Positions 47,657 through 56,717 of a DNA stretch of 58,355 bases are shown here, in pieces. Numbering within the stretch: the first letter of the stretch is position 1; each line of letters opens with the position of its first letter. Origin of the DNA: Cohnella xylanilytica. Lineage in GTDB: Bacteria; Bacillota; Bacilli; Paenibacillales; Paenibacillaceae. A model generated the notes under the pieces. The model was not told where the DNA came from, searched no databases, and saw nothing but the letters and a program-made list of their open reading frames with translations. A program made the translations under genes and the position numbers. Where the stretch lies: assembly GCF_014212175.1 (NCBI RefSeq), contig NZ_JACJVR010000129.1:1-58355 (forward strand), written 5' to 3'.

Positions 47657-49471
47657 ATGAAGCGGTTGCGGTCGATTTGGCCGTCCAGCATCAAGAATCG
47701 GTTGTTCGTCTCGATCCTTCTATTCGTGCTGGTGCCTTCCACCTTCCTTCAATTGCGAAATATCAGCCAGATGGAAACGATGATGAAAACGAACATCTCC
47801 CAGCAAAATGCCGCCCAGCTGGATTCGCTGAAGAACGGGATCGAGAGCCTCCGAATCGGCGTGCTCGGCGGACTGCTTCAACTGGAGCGCGACCCCGAGC
47901 TGCGGGCGATGCTGACCGATCCCGGGGCCTTCCCCGAAGAGGACTTGCCCCTGCAAATCGGCGCCCGCCTTCTTACGCTTAAGCAGAGGCTGATGAACGC
48001 GCTCGTTCCGGTCCACATTACGTTGGCCGACAAGGACGGCCATGTCTATACGACGACGGAGGAAGGCGCTCCGAAGCGCGACGTGTCGAACGCCGACTTC
48101 GCGGCGCAGCCGGAGTATGCCAAGCTGGCCGAGTCCGGCCAATCCTATCTGTGGGAGACGCACGAGTCGCGCGACGTGCTGCAGGATCTTTTTCCCCAAT
48201 CGGAGCTGTATTCGCTGTTCGGCCGCCTCGAGACGGTGAACGGCGGCACGTTCGGCTACTTGCGCATCAGCATCGATATCCGCACCTGGGTGCAGTCGAT
48301 TACGAACGGATTCCAGGTCAAGCAGACGTATTACTTGTTCGACGGCAACCGGCAGCCGATCTTGCTGCCGCAGGGCGACCGCACGACCGCGCTGCTTCGC
48401 GGCATGCCGGCGCTGTTCGCGAACGATCCGTTCCATTACGCGACGGACGGCAGCAATCAATTCATCTACAACGGCATCTACCTGCCTAATCTGAACTGGA
48501 CGCTCATCGCGCGTTTCCCGCTGGAAGCGCTGTCCGGCAATATCCGCGCCATGCAGCATCAGGTGATCGTCTCGTTCTCCGCGACCGTCATCGCCTTCAT
48601 CGCGATCACGTACGCTATCGTCGCCTCCGTCGTGAGCCCGCTTCGCACGCTGCAGCGGAGAATGAAGGAGCTGGTCGACAAGGAGCTGGACGTCAGCATT
48701 CCGGAGAAGCGGTTCAAAGGCGAATTGCTTGTGCTGGCGAAGGCGTTCAACGGCATGATCGACGACATTCGGGGCTTGATCTCCCGGCTGCGGGCCGAGG
48801 AGCGGCAGAAGGAAGCGTTCCATTTTCAGATGCTGATGTCCCAGATGAACCCTCACTTCCTGCTTAATACGTTGAATACGATCAAGTGGAACGCGCGCAA
48901 TCACGGCGACAAGGGTACGTTCGAAATTTGCCAGAACCTCGGCCGGCTCCTCGAATCCAGCCTGAACAGCGAGGTCGACCTCGTTCACTTGAAGGAGGAG
49001 ATCGAACTGGTGAAGGCTTATGCGTACATCCAGTCGTTCCGGTACGATCACAGCTTCAGAACCGAATACGAAATCGGCGAAGAGCTGGAATACGCGCTGG
49101 TGCCGAAGCTGAGCCTGCAGCCGCTCGTCGAGAACGCGCTCCATCACGGTCTTGTCCATATGAAGGACAACGGAGTCATCCGGATCGCCGCCATGCGGCA
49201 AGGCGACCGGCTGCGGCTCGAGATCGCCGACAACGGCCAAGGCATCGGCGGACAGGGGCTTGGCGGCGAGAAGCCGAGGGCCGGGCGCAAGCGCAAAGGC
49301 ATCGGCATCAGCAACCTTCGGGACAGGCTGGATTTGCTGTTCAAGGGCCAGGCGGATCTGTCGCTTAAGCCGCTGGAGCAGGGCACGATCGTCGTGCTGG
49401 AAATGCCGCTTATGATGGCATCGCCTTACGGCAAGGGGGAATCGGCAAATGTGGAAAATTCTTCTCGTTGA
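47657..49471 (+). CDS. YesM-type sensor histidine kinase (system 2)
   Basis: The 604-residue membrane kinase has membrane segments at about 14-32 and 295-318 enclosing an extracytoplasmic sensor, a HAMP region (VVSPLRTLQRRMKEL), the phospho-acceptor motif QMNPHFLLNTLNTIKWN with His400, and ATPase motifs LVENALHHG, DNGQGIGG and GIGISNLRDRL. GGAGG precedes the ATG. It overlaps the response regulator gene by 23 bases. Gene order is kinase then regulator, the reverse of system 1. Confidence 0.94.
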   Translation: MKRLRSIWPSSIKNRLFVSILLFVLVPSTFLQLRNISQMETMMKTNISQQNAAQLDSLKNGIESLRIGVLGGLLQLERDPELRAMLTDPGAFPEEDLPLQIGARLLTLKQRLMNALVPVHITLADKDGHVYTTTEEGAPKRDVSNADFAAQPEYAKLAESGQSYLWETHESRDVLQDLFPQSELYSLFGRLETVNGGTFGYLRISIDIRTWVQSITNGFQVKQTYYLFDGNRQPILLPQGDRTTALLRGMPALFANDPFHYATDGSNQFIYNGIYLPNLNWTLIARFPLEALSGNIRAMQHQVIVSFSATVIAFIAITYAIVASVVSPLRTLQRRMKELVDKELDVSIPEKRFKGELLVLAKAFNGMIDDIRGLISRLRAEERQKEAFHFQMLMSQMNPHFLLNTLNTIKWNARNHGDKGTFEICQNLGRLLESSLNSEVDLVHLKEEIELVKAYAYIQSFRYDHSFRTEYEIGEELEYALVPKLSLQPLVENALHHGLVHMKDNGVIRIAAMRQGDRLRLEIADNGQGIGGQGLGGEKPRAGRKRKGIGISNLRDRLDLLFKGQADLSLKPLEQGTIVVLEMPLMMASPYGKGESANVENSSR

Positions 49472-50930
49472 GGACGAGCCGTTCGTTCGCCGCTCGGTCC
49501 GGAACGCGATTCCGTGGGAAGAGCACGGCTTTACGATCGCGGGAGAAGCGTCGCACGGGCGGGAAGCGCTGGAGAAGATAAGCGAACTGGAGCCGGATAT
49601 CGTCATCTCCGATATTTTCATGCCGTATATGGACGGCATCGAACTGCTGCGGACGGCGCGCGCCCAAGGGAGCGAGGCCCGGTTCATCATGCTGACGTGC
49701 GCGGGCGAATTCGAATACGCGCGGGCCGCGCTCGAACACGGCGCCAGCGGCTACATTCTCAAGCTGTCGATGGAGGACGAGCAATTGCTGGCCTCCCTGG
49801 CGAAGGCGAAGGCCGAGCTCGACCGCAACGCGCAGCGGCAAGAACGCATGCAGTGGGATTCCATAGGCGGCCGGCTCGGCTACTTGTGGCGCGACATGCT
49901 CGGCAAGGAGCTGAGCGCCTACGAGCGGGAGAAGCTGGAGGAGCTGCAGCGGTACGAATGGAGCGGCGGCCGGCTGACGATCGCCACCGCGCTCAGCGGC
50001 GCGGAGCCGTTCGGCTGCGATCGATTGTGCGCGCTGCTCGGCGTGCCGCCGGGGCAGGGCCGGCTCGTGCATTCGTTCGCCCACATGGGGCAGACGACGC
50101 TGTTCGTCCGCTGGGACGGAAATCCGCCGGCAGAGACGTTCAAAGTCGCGGACCGGAAGCTGCCGGTCATCTGTCGGAGCGCCGGCGGCGAAAACCTGAG
50201 GCGCGCGTGGGAGGCCAATCTGCGCTGGCTTGACCGTTTTTATTACGATCGGCAGACGGTTGCGGAGGCGGGAGGGGAAGAAGCCGGGGGGCCGTCCGTG
50301 CCGTGGGAGCTCGAGCAGCCGGTCATCCGCGCCTTCGAGCGCCACGCGACCGACGAATGCGCGGAGCTGCTCGCTTCCCTGTGGGCGTTCATGGCGGAGC
50401 GGACGCTGCCGATGGCGGTGGCGAAGGAGACGGCGGAACGGCTGGACAAAATGTTCGCGCGAATCGGCCGCAAGACGCCGGAAGACGCGGCGGAGCTGAT
50501 GGCGTGCGTGCGGCACGGCGAGCTGCTGGAGCTCGTTGTTCGCAGAATGCGGAGGTACGCCAAGGGAAGCGGGCGCCAGGTTCCGGTCGACACCGACCAC
50601 CCGGAGATCAACGCCATTCTGCGTTACTTGCAGCAGCATTTCGATACGGAGATCTCCTTGCAGGCGATGGCGCAGCACGTGAATATGGATGAAAATTATT
50701 TGAGCAGCCTGTTCAAGCGGAAAACGGGAGACACGTTCATCAACTACCTGCAGAAGCTTCGCGTGGAAGAGGCGAAGTTTTATCTGGAAGAGACGGACCT
50801 CGCCGTGGCGGAAATCGCCGAACGCTGCGGCTTTGCGAATCCGAGCTATTTTTTCAAGATCTTCAAGCGTCTGGCGGGCGTGACGCCGAACGAATTCCGG
50901 ACGGCGCAAAGAAGCGATGCGCAGGGCTAG
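49449..50930 (+). CDS. YesN-type response regulator with AraC DNA-binding domain (system 2)
   Basis: The 493-residue protein has a receiver domain with Asp55 in IVISDIFMPYMDG and YILKLSMED in place of the common KP, and a C-terminal AraC domain (about 395-493) with SLQAMAQHVNMDENYLSSLF and VAEIAERCGFANPSYFFKIF. The lysine-leucine in place of lysine-proline in the receiver is a small oddity. It is likely the activator that reads the 31-nt motif seen before the genes at 45209, 51154 and 54838 (inference from position and spacing). Confidence 0.93.
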   Translation: MWKILLVEDEPFVRRSVRNAIPWEEHGFTIAGEASHGREALEKISELEPDIVISDIFMPYMDGIELLRTARAQGSEARFIMLTCAGEFEYARAALEHGASGYILKLSMEDEQLLASLAKAKAELDRNAQRQERMQWDSIGGRLGYLWRDMLGKELSAYEREKLEELQRYEWSGGRLTIATALSGAEPFGCDRLCALLGVPPGQGRLVHSFAHMGQTTLFVRWDGNPPAETFKVADRKLPVICRSAGGENLRRAWEANLRWLDRFYYDRQTVAEAGGEEAGGPSVPWELEQPVIRAFERHATDECAELLASLWAFMAERTLPMAVAKETAERLDKMFARIGRKTPEDAAELMACVRHGELLELVVRRMRRYAKGSGRQVPVDTDHPEINAILRYLQQHFDTEISLQAMAQHVNMDENYLSSLFKRKTGDTFINYLQKLRVEEAKFYLEETDLAVAEIAERCGFANPSYFFKIFKRLAGVTPNEFRTAQRSDAQG

Positions 50931-50966
50931 AGGCGAGCGCAGACGGACGGATCGGCTTGCTTCTCC

Positions 50967-50994
50967 ACTAAGTCTCGACTAAGTCTCGACTAAG
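50967..50994. repeat. 11-bp tandem repeat, 2.5 copies
   Basis: ACTAAGTCTCG occurs at 50967-50977 and 50978-50988, followed by ACTAAG. Confidence 0.85.
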
Positions 50995-51024
50995 GCGGCA
51001 GCTCGGCCAACGCGCGATGCCGCC
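50994..51024 (+). terminator. weak terminator-like hairpin after system 2
   Basis: GGCGGCA (50994-51000) pairs with TGCCGCC (51018-51024). No T tract follows. Confidence 0.4.
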
Positions 51025-51043
51025 GCCGGACGGGACCGTCGGA

Positions 51044-51102
51044 ATTGTGGATGCGGATGCAAAGAAATGTTGATTTTCATGAGGGGCGCCGTTTAGTACG
51101 AT
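51044..51102 (+). promoter_or_regulatory. promoter B of the putative system 2 regulon (xyloglucanase)
   Basis: The 31-nt motif (51044-51074), ending in AAAGAAATGTTGAT, is followed by 22 nt and the -10 box TACGAT (51097-51102). The spacing equals that of promoters A and C. Confidence 0.65.
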
Positions 51103-51115
51103 GCTTAAGGAAATA

Positions 51116-51129
51116 TGTAAGCGCTTCAA
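51116..51129. promoter_or_regulatory. cre-like site (CcpA)
   Basis: TGTAAGCGCTTCAA resembles the catabolite-responsive element consensus, with the perfect core AAGCGCTT but one base missing in the right half. It lies just after the predicted transcription start of the xyloglucanase gene, where CcpA would repress in the presence of preferred sugars. Confidence 0.5.
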
Positions 51130-51153
51130 AAATGATGGAACAGGGGTGAACGT

Positions 51154-54100
51154 ATGCTGGCGAAAAGAAGAGGCTGGCGGATCGGACGGCTGACTGCAGC
51201 GTTGGCGGTTATTCTGCTGCTCATGGCCGTGTTGCCTCCGATCCCGGGAACGGCTTCCGTCCATGCGGCAGGGGCGGAGGCGGATACCGCCGCGGCCGCG
51301 AAGGCGGAGTCTTACCGCTGGGGAAGCGTGCCGATCGGAGGCGGCGGCTATGTGACGGGAATCGTCGTCCATCCGTCCGAGCCCGATCTCGTTTACATCC
51401 GCACCGACGTCGGCGGCATCTATCGGTGGGACGAGACAGGCGCCGGCTGGAAGCAGCTCGTCGGCTGGGCGAACCGCGGCGAGTTCAATCTGTACGGCGG
51501 CGAGAGCATAGCGATCGACCCGTCGAATCCGAACGTCGTCTATGCGGCGTTGGGCAAGTACGATTATTTGCAGCCGAGCGATATTTACAAATCGACGGAC
51601 CGCGGCGAGACCTGGACGGCCACGGGCCTGAAGGCGAACGGCAAGCAGGTCCGCATGTCGGCCAACGGGGGCAACCGGACCGCCGGCGAGCGGCTCGCGG
51701 TCGATCCGAACGACGGATCGGTCGTCTACTTCGGCTCGCGCTACGACGGCCTGTTCCGCAGCACGGAAGGCGCGGCGCCCGGAAGCTGGACCAAGGTGTC
51801 CGGCTTGCCGGCCGCGAACAGCGCGCCCCACGGCGTCGCCTTCGTGCTGTTCGATCCGGCTTCGGGCTCGCCGGGCGAGGGAAGCGCCGTGCTCTACGCC
51901 GGCGTGCACAATGCGGGCGTCTACCGAAGCTCCGATTACGGCGCGACCTGGACGCTGCTGGCGGGCAGCCCCGCTCAACCGCTGCGGGCTGCGGTCGATC
52001 CATTCGGCAAGCTGTACGTCGCCCATAACTCCGGTTTGGCCGCATTCGCAGACGACGTATGGACCCATATAACGCCAGCCGCGGATGCGGGCCGAACGTT
52101 CGGATCCGTGGCGATCGATCCGGCCAACCCGGACCGGCTGATCGCGGCGCGCAAGCTCGACAGCCATGGCAATCCGATCTACCGGTCCCTGGACGGCGGC
52201 GCGACATGGGAGAAGGTGCCGTTCGCGCGGGATATCCGCGTGCCATGGATGCCGGACTGGCACTGGTCGTCGGCGACGTCCGCGCTCGCGTTCGATCCGT
52301 TCCGGCCGGGGCGCGTCTGGCTGACGGATTGGTACTACGCCTGGCGGACGGAAGACATCTACGCGTCCCCGACCGTCTGGCGCAACGATGCCAGAGGGCT
52401 GGAGACGGTCGTGAACGTCGCGAATCTCGTCAGTCCTCCCGGCGGCGGGGCGGTCCTCCATTCGGGCATCGCGGACAACGGCGGGTTCGATCACCTGTCT
52501 CTGGACGAGTTTCCGGACGAGACCTATTATACGGGCACAGGCGCCCTGAACGGGCTGACGACGACGGGAATCGACGTGCAGCAGCTTAATCCGGACTTCC
52601 TCGTGCGCGTCGGCACGTACGGCTGGAACGGGGATGGCCGGGAGGATCCCGGCTCCGGCGGTTATTCGACCGACGGAGGGAAGACGTACACGGCCTTCGC
52701 CTCGCTGCCTTACAAGGGAGCGCAAGGCGGCAAAGCGGCGGTGTCGGCGGCGTCGCCCGACGTCATCGTCTGGGCGCCGCAGGGAGGAAGCCTCTACTAT
52801 ACGTCCGACCGGGGCGAGACATGGCAGAAGGCCGACGGGGCGCCGTCCGGACTGCTCGAAGGAAGCGGCATCTTCGGCAACTATTATCAGCCGTTGTCGG
52901 CGGATAAGGTGCAAGGCGACACCTTCTACGTTTATAGCCGCAGCGGGGGATTTTATCGCAGCGTCGACGGCGGCAAGACGTGGACGAAGACCGCGGAGCT
53001 GCCGGCGCAATCGGTGCCGTGGCATACGGTGGAGGCGGCGCCCGGCGTGATGGGCGAGGTATGGGTCGGCTTGAACGAGCAAGGGCTGTACCGGTCGAGC
53101 GACGGCGGGAGCACGTTCGGACGGGTGCCCGGCGTGCGGCAGGCGTTCCTGTTCAGCTTCGGCAAGCATGCGCCGGGCCGGCTTAATCCCGCCGTCTTCG
53201 TGTACGGCCGCGTGGACGGCTTCGAGGGCGAAGGCATCTTCCGTTCCGACGACATGGGCGCCACTTGGGTCAGGGCCAGCGTCGCCAACCCGTTCCCCGG
53301 CAACGATCCGAACGCGATGGCTGGCGACCGGCAGGTTCATGGGCGGGTTTACGTCGGGACGAACGGTACGGGCATCCTGTACGGCTCGTTAACCGAGCCG
53401 CTCGCCGAACCGGTCTTCGAGGACTTGACGCCTCCGGCAGCGCCAGCCGGTCTGACGGCAAGCGCCGCCTCGTCCCGGTCGATCGATCTTCGCTGGAACG
53501 CTTCGTCCGACGGCGATTCCGGCATGAAGGGCTACCGGCTGCTCGATGAAGACGGAACCGTCTTGGCCGAGACGTACGGCACGTCCTACAGCGTATCGGG
53601 GCTCGTCCCGCAAACGTCATATTCGTTCCGCGTGCAAGCGATCGACAGGGCCGGCAATGTCTCCGCCCCGAGCGAACCGGCATCGGCCGCCACCCCGGCC
53701 GCCGACGTGACGCCGCCGGCGGCGCCGTCGGGTCTGAGCGCCGCGCACGCGGCGGCGTTCCGGATCGAGCTGGCCTGGACGCCGGGGCAGGAGGACGATC
53801 TGCTCGGCTATCGCGTATACCGAAGCGGAACTCCCGGCTTCGCCCCGTCGGCCGCCAACCGGATCGCGACATTGGTGACGGAGCCCGAGTACGCGGACGG
53901 CGACGGCCTGACGCCGGAGACGGCGTATTACTACCGGGTGCAGGCGGTCGACCGGGCCGGCAACGTCTCGGCGCCTTCGGCGGAGCTGGCCGCGACGACG
54001 ACTGCGGACCAAAGCGTCGAGGTGATCGTAGACAATCTCGATGCCGGATTTGCTTCGGATACGCCATGGACTCCGAGCACCTACTCCGCCTCCCGCTATG

Positions 54101-54744
54101 GCGCCAATTACTTCCACGACGGTAAGACGGCGGGCAAATGGGCGAAGTGGACGCCCTACATTACGGTTCCCGGCAACTATAACGTCTATATGCTGTGGAA
54201 CGCGTCCGCCGACCGGGTGACCGCCGCGCCGGTGGAAGTCGGTCATTCGGAGGGGACAGGACCGATCGTCAAGGTCAACCAGACGCAGAACGACAACCGC
54301 TGGGTGTATATCGGCACTTATCCGCTGACGGCGGGATCGGATGCTTACGTCAAAATCGTGTCCCCCGGCGGGAACACGACGATTGCCGACGCGGTGAAGT
54401 TTTCCCTAGCCTCGGAGGACGGTTATGGCAGCACGCACCCAAGCACGGCCAACGCCCCCGATTCGTCGGCTCCCGAAGTCCGGTTCGACCGGGAAGACGG
54501 AGCGGAAGCCGTCGGCGAATACGTCGTCTGGGGCCGAACGAGCGAGCCGGCGTCGCTTACGATTAAGCACAACGGAGCCGTACTGGCGACTCCCTATAAA
54601 ACCAGCTGGAGCAACCGGTTCGCCGTTCCCGTCAAGCTGACCGAAGGGACGAACGTCATCGTCGTCGATGCCGTGGACCGCGCCGGCAACCGGTCGTCGC
54701 GAACGTTGACGCTGACGGCGAGCGAGCTCGCGGACAAAGTGTGA
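51154..54744 (+). CDS. secreted xyloglucanase, GH74, with FN3 and golvesin-like modules
   Basis: The 1196-residue protein has a signal peptide cleaved near 39 (VHA). A GH74 double beta-propeller (about 53-745) contains repeated Asp-box motifs (STDRGETW, SSDYGATW, SVDGGKTW). The first catalytic Asp region is RTDVGGIYRWDE (near 87), and the second, GIADNGGFDH (near 441), matches the GH74 pattern. Two fibronectin type III modules follow (about 755-850 and 851-945), then a golvesin C-terminal-like module (about 952-1090) and a terminal beta-sandwich. It should cut xyloglucan outside the cell and supply the importer encoded next. ATG follows AGGGGTG. Confidence 0.92.
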   Translation: MLAKRRGWRIGRLTAALAVILLLMAVLPPIPGTASVHAAGAEADTAAAAKAESYRWGSVPIGGGGYVTGIVVHPSEPDLVYIRTDVGGIYRWDETGAGWKQLVGWANRGEFNLYGGESIAIDPSNPNVVYAALGKYDYLQPSDIYKSTDRGETWTATGLKANGKQVRMSANGGNRTAGERLAVDPNDGSVVYFGSRYDGLFRSTEGAAPGSWTKVSGLPAANSAPHGVAFVLFDPASGSPGEGSAVLYAGVHNAGVYRSSDYGATWTLLAGSPAQPLRAAVDPFGKLYVAHNSGLAAFADDVWTHITPAADAGRTFGSVAIDPANPDRLIAARKLDSHGNPIYRSLDGGATWEKVPFARDIRVPWMPDWHWSSATSALAFDPFRPGRVWLTDWYYAWRTEDIYASPTVWRNDARGLETVVNVANLVSPPGGGAVLHSGIADNGGFDHLSLDEFPDETYYTGTGALNGLTTTGIDVQQLNPDFLVRVGTYGWNGDGREDPGSGGYSTDGGKTYTAFASLPYKGAQGGKAAVSAASPDVIVWAPQGGSLYYTSDRGETWQKADGAPSGLLEGSGIFGNYYQPLSADKVQGDTFYVYSRSGGFYRSVDGGKTWTKTAELPAQSVPWHTVEAAPGVMGEVWVGLNEQGLYRSSDGGSTFGRVPGVRQAFLFSFGKHAPGRLNPAVFVYGRVDGFEGEGIFRSDDMGATWVRASVANPFPGNDPNAMAGDRQVHGRVYVGTNGTGILYGSLTEPLAEPVFEDLTPPAAPAGLTASAASSRSIDLRWNASSDGDSGMKGYRLLDEDGTVLAETYGTSYSVSGLVPQTSYSFRVQAIDRAGNVSAPSEPASAATPAADVTPPAAPSGLSAAHAAAFRIELAWTPGQEDDLLGYRVYRSGTPGFAPSAANRIATLVTEPEYADGDGLTPETAYYYRVQAVDRAGNVSAPSAELAATTTADQSVEVIVDNLDAGFASDTPWTPSTYSASRYGANYFHDGKTAGKWAKWTPYITVPGNYNVYMLWNASADRVTAAPVEVGHSEGTGPIVKVNQTQNDNRWVYIGTYPLTAGSDAYVKIVSPGGNTTIADAVKFSLASEDGYGSTHPSTANAPDSSAPEVRFDREDGAEAVGEYVVWGRTSEPASLTIKHNGAVLATPYKTSWSNRFAVPVKLTEGTNVIVVDAVDRAGNRSSRTLTLTASELADKV

Positions 54745-54803
54745 ATCGTGCACTGAATCGCACAAATACGATGATTTCGACCGCTGGCCGGATTCGTTAT
54801 GAT
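54745..54803 (+). promoter_or_regulatory. promoter C of the putative system 2 regulon (importer)
   Basis: The 31-nt motif (54745-54775) starts directly after the stop codon of the xyloglucanase gene, contains GTGCAC and ends in ATACGATGAT; 22 nt later lies the -10 box TATGAT (54798-54803). Confidence 0.62.
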
Positions 54804-54837
54804 GAGATGGACATAACGAAGAAGCGAGCGTGAGGCT

Positions 54838-55794
54838 ATGGAAGAACGAGCGGCGTTGGGGAGGCAGACAGCCTCGGGGGCGAGAGCGCGCAAGGCTCTG
54901 ACCGGCATTTGGCAGATGAAGGCGCTTTACTTGATGCTTCTCCCGTGTTTGGCCTGGTACTTCGTCTTTAAGTATTTGCCGATGTACGGGGTCATCATCT
55001 CCTTCAAGGATTACAACTTCACGGACGGCATTTGGAACAGCCCGTGGGCGGATCCTTGGTACAAATATTTTAAGCAGTTTTTCGAATCGCCGTACTTCTC
55101 GCAGTTGATGACGAGCACGCTGCTGATCAGCTTGTATAAGCTTGCGTTCGGCATGTTTCCGTCGATTATTCTGGCGATCCTGCTGCACGAATGCCGCATC
55201 GGCTGGTTCCGGAGATGGGTGCAGACGCTCAGCTATATGCCGCACTTTCTGTCCTGGATCATCATCTACGGCATCTCGATCGCCTTCCTGTCGGAGACGA
55301 CCGGCCTGTTCAACCGCTGGATCACCGAGGCGGGCGGCCATTCCGTTCCGTTCCTGAATTCGACCGAGTGGTTCAGGTCCGTGCTCGTCTCCACCGAGAT
55401 CTGGAAGGACCTCGGATGGGGAGCGATCATCTACCTGGCGGCGATCGGCTCGATCGACCCGACGCTGTACGAAGCCGCAAGGGTGGACGGCGCGAGCCGG
55501 ATCCGGATGATCTGGCACGTGACGCTGCCGGGCATCCGCAACGTCATTACGCTGCTGCTTATTTTGAAGATCGGAAGCATGATGGACGCCGGCTTCGAGC
55601 AAGTATTCGTGTTCTACAATCCGCGGGTGTACGAAGTCGGCGACATCATCGATACGTGGGTGTACCGGATGGGACTCGAGGAGATGAGCTTCAGTCTGGC
55701 GACGACGGTCGGGCTGTTCAAATCCGTCATCGGGTTCGTGCTGATCATCGGCGCCAACAAGCTGGCCAAAAGGTGGGGAGGAAGCATATGGTAA
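54838..55794 (+). CDS. sugar ABC transporter permease, LplB/YteP family
   Basis: The 318-residue permease has six membrane segments, the family motif YLPMYGVIISFKDYNFTDG (about 43-61) and the EAA loop LYEAARVDGASRIRMIWHVTLP (about 216-237). It forms an importer with the permease at 55788 and the lipoprotein at 56718, most likely for xyloglucan oligosaccharides given the GH74 gene upstream and shared promoter motif. The last codons overlap the next gene (ATGGTAA). No ATPase gene lies nearby. Confidence 0.94.
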   Translation: MEERAALGRQTASGARARKALTGIWQMKALYLMLLPCLAWYFVFKYLPMYGVIISFKDYNFTDGIWNSPWADPWYKYFKQFFESPYFSQLMTSTLLISLYKLAFGMFPSIILAILLHECRIGWFRRWVQTLSYMPHFLSWIIIYGISIAFLSETTGLFNRWITEAGGHSVPFLNSTEWFRSVLVSTEIWKDLGWGAIIYLAAIGSIDPTLYEAARVDGASRIRMIWHVTLPGIRNVITLLLILKIGSMMDAGFEQVFVFYNPRVYEVGDIIDTWVYRMGLEEMSFSLATTVGLFKSVIGFVLIIGANKLAKRWGGSIW

Positions 55795-56648
55795 CCGGCA
55801 CAGCGGACAAGTGGTTCAACAGCGTCGTCTACCTCATTCTGGCCGCCGTCGCCGCGGCTTCCATCTTCCCCTTGCTGTACGTCGTGTCGATGTCGCTCAC
55901 TCCTTACAGCGAAGTGGTGAAAAACGGGGGCTTCGTGATCGTTCCGCGCAGCCTCTCGTTCGAAGCGTACAACCGCATCTTCGCCGATCCGGCGTTGGGC
56001 CGTTCCATGCTCGTGACGGTGTTCGTAACGGTCGTCGGCACCGCCGTCAACCTGCTGCTGACGACGGTCGCCGCTTATCCGCTTAGCCGAAGAAAGCTGC
56101 AGGGACGCTCCTTTTTCCTCCTGTTCATCGTCATAACGATGCTGTTCAACGGGGGGCTCATTCCGACGTACCTGATCGTGCAGTCGCTCGGGCTGCTGGA
56201 TTCGGTATGGGCGCTGATCGTGCCCGGGGCGATCGCCACCTTCAACGTGCTGGTGATGAAGAGCTTCTTCGAGAATCTTCCGGAGGAGCTGTTCGAATCC
56301 GCGAGAATCGACGGGGCGCAGGAATTCCGGATTCTGTGGCAGATCGTGCTGCCCTTGTCCGTTCCGTCCGTCCTGACGGTAGGCCTGTTCTACATGGTCG
56401 GGCACTGGAATTCCTTCTTCTCGGCCGTCCTGTACATCACCGACAGGGAGCTGTATCCGCTGCAGGTCGTCATCCGCAACATGCTGCTGCTGACGCAATC
56501 GAACGAGCTGCAAGCCGAGGTGACCGTGCCGACCGCCGCCATGCAGATGGCCGCCGTCATTGCGGGCAGCCTTCCGATCATCGCCGTTTATCCGTTTATC
56601 CAGAAGCATTTCACGAAAGGGATGCTGCTCGGCGCGATCAAGGGATAA
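55788..56648 (+). CDS. sugar ABC transporter permease, YtcP/LplC family
   Basis: The 286-residue permease begins at ATG 55788, seven bases inside the end of the previous gene, with GGGAGG upstream. The frame is open far upstream but overlaps the first permease, so the short start is right. It has six membrane segments, the EAA loop LFESARIDGAQEFRILWQIVLP, and the family C-terminus IQKHFTKGMLLGAIKG. Confidence 0.94.
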   Translation: MVTGTADKWFNSVVYLILAAVAAASIFPLLYVVSMSLTPYSEVVKNGGFVIVPRSLSFEAYNRIFADPALGRSMLVTVFVTVVGTAVNLLLTTVAAYPLSRRKLQGRSFFLLFIVITMLFNGGLIPTYLIVQSLGLLDSVWALIVPGAIATFNVLVMKSFFENLPEELFESARIDGAQEFRILWQIVLPLSVPSVLTVGLFYMVGHWNSFFSAVLYITDRELYPLQVVIRNMLLLTQSNELQAEVTVPTAAMQMAAVIAGSLPIIAVYPFIQKHFTKGMLLGAIKG

Positions 56649-56717
56649 ACCCGGAAGCTCTCGGGCGGCGGGTTATTCATACTAAAGCGACTTTATTCCA
56701 GAAGGCAGGGGTATCCA

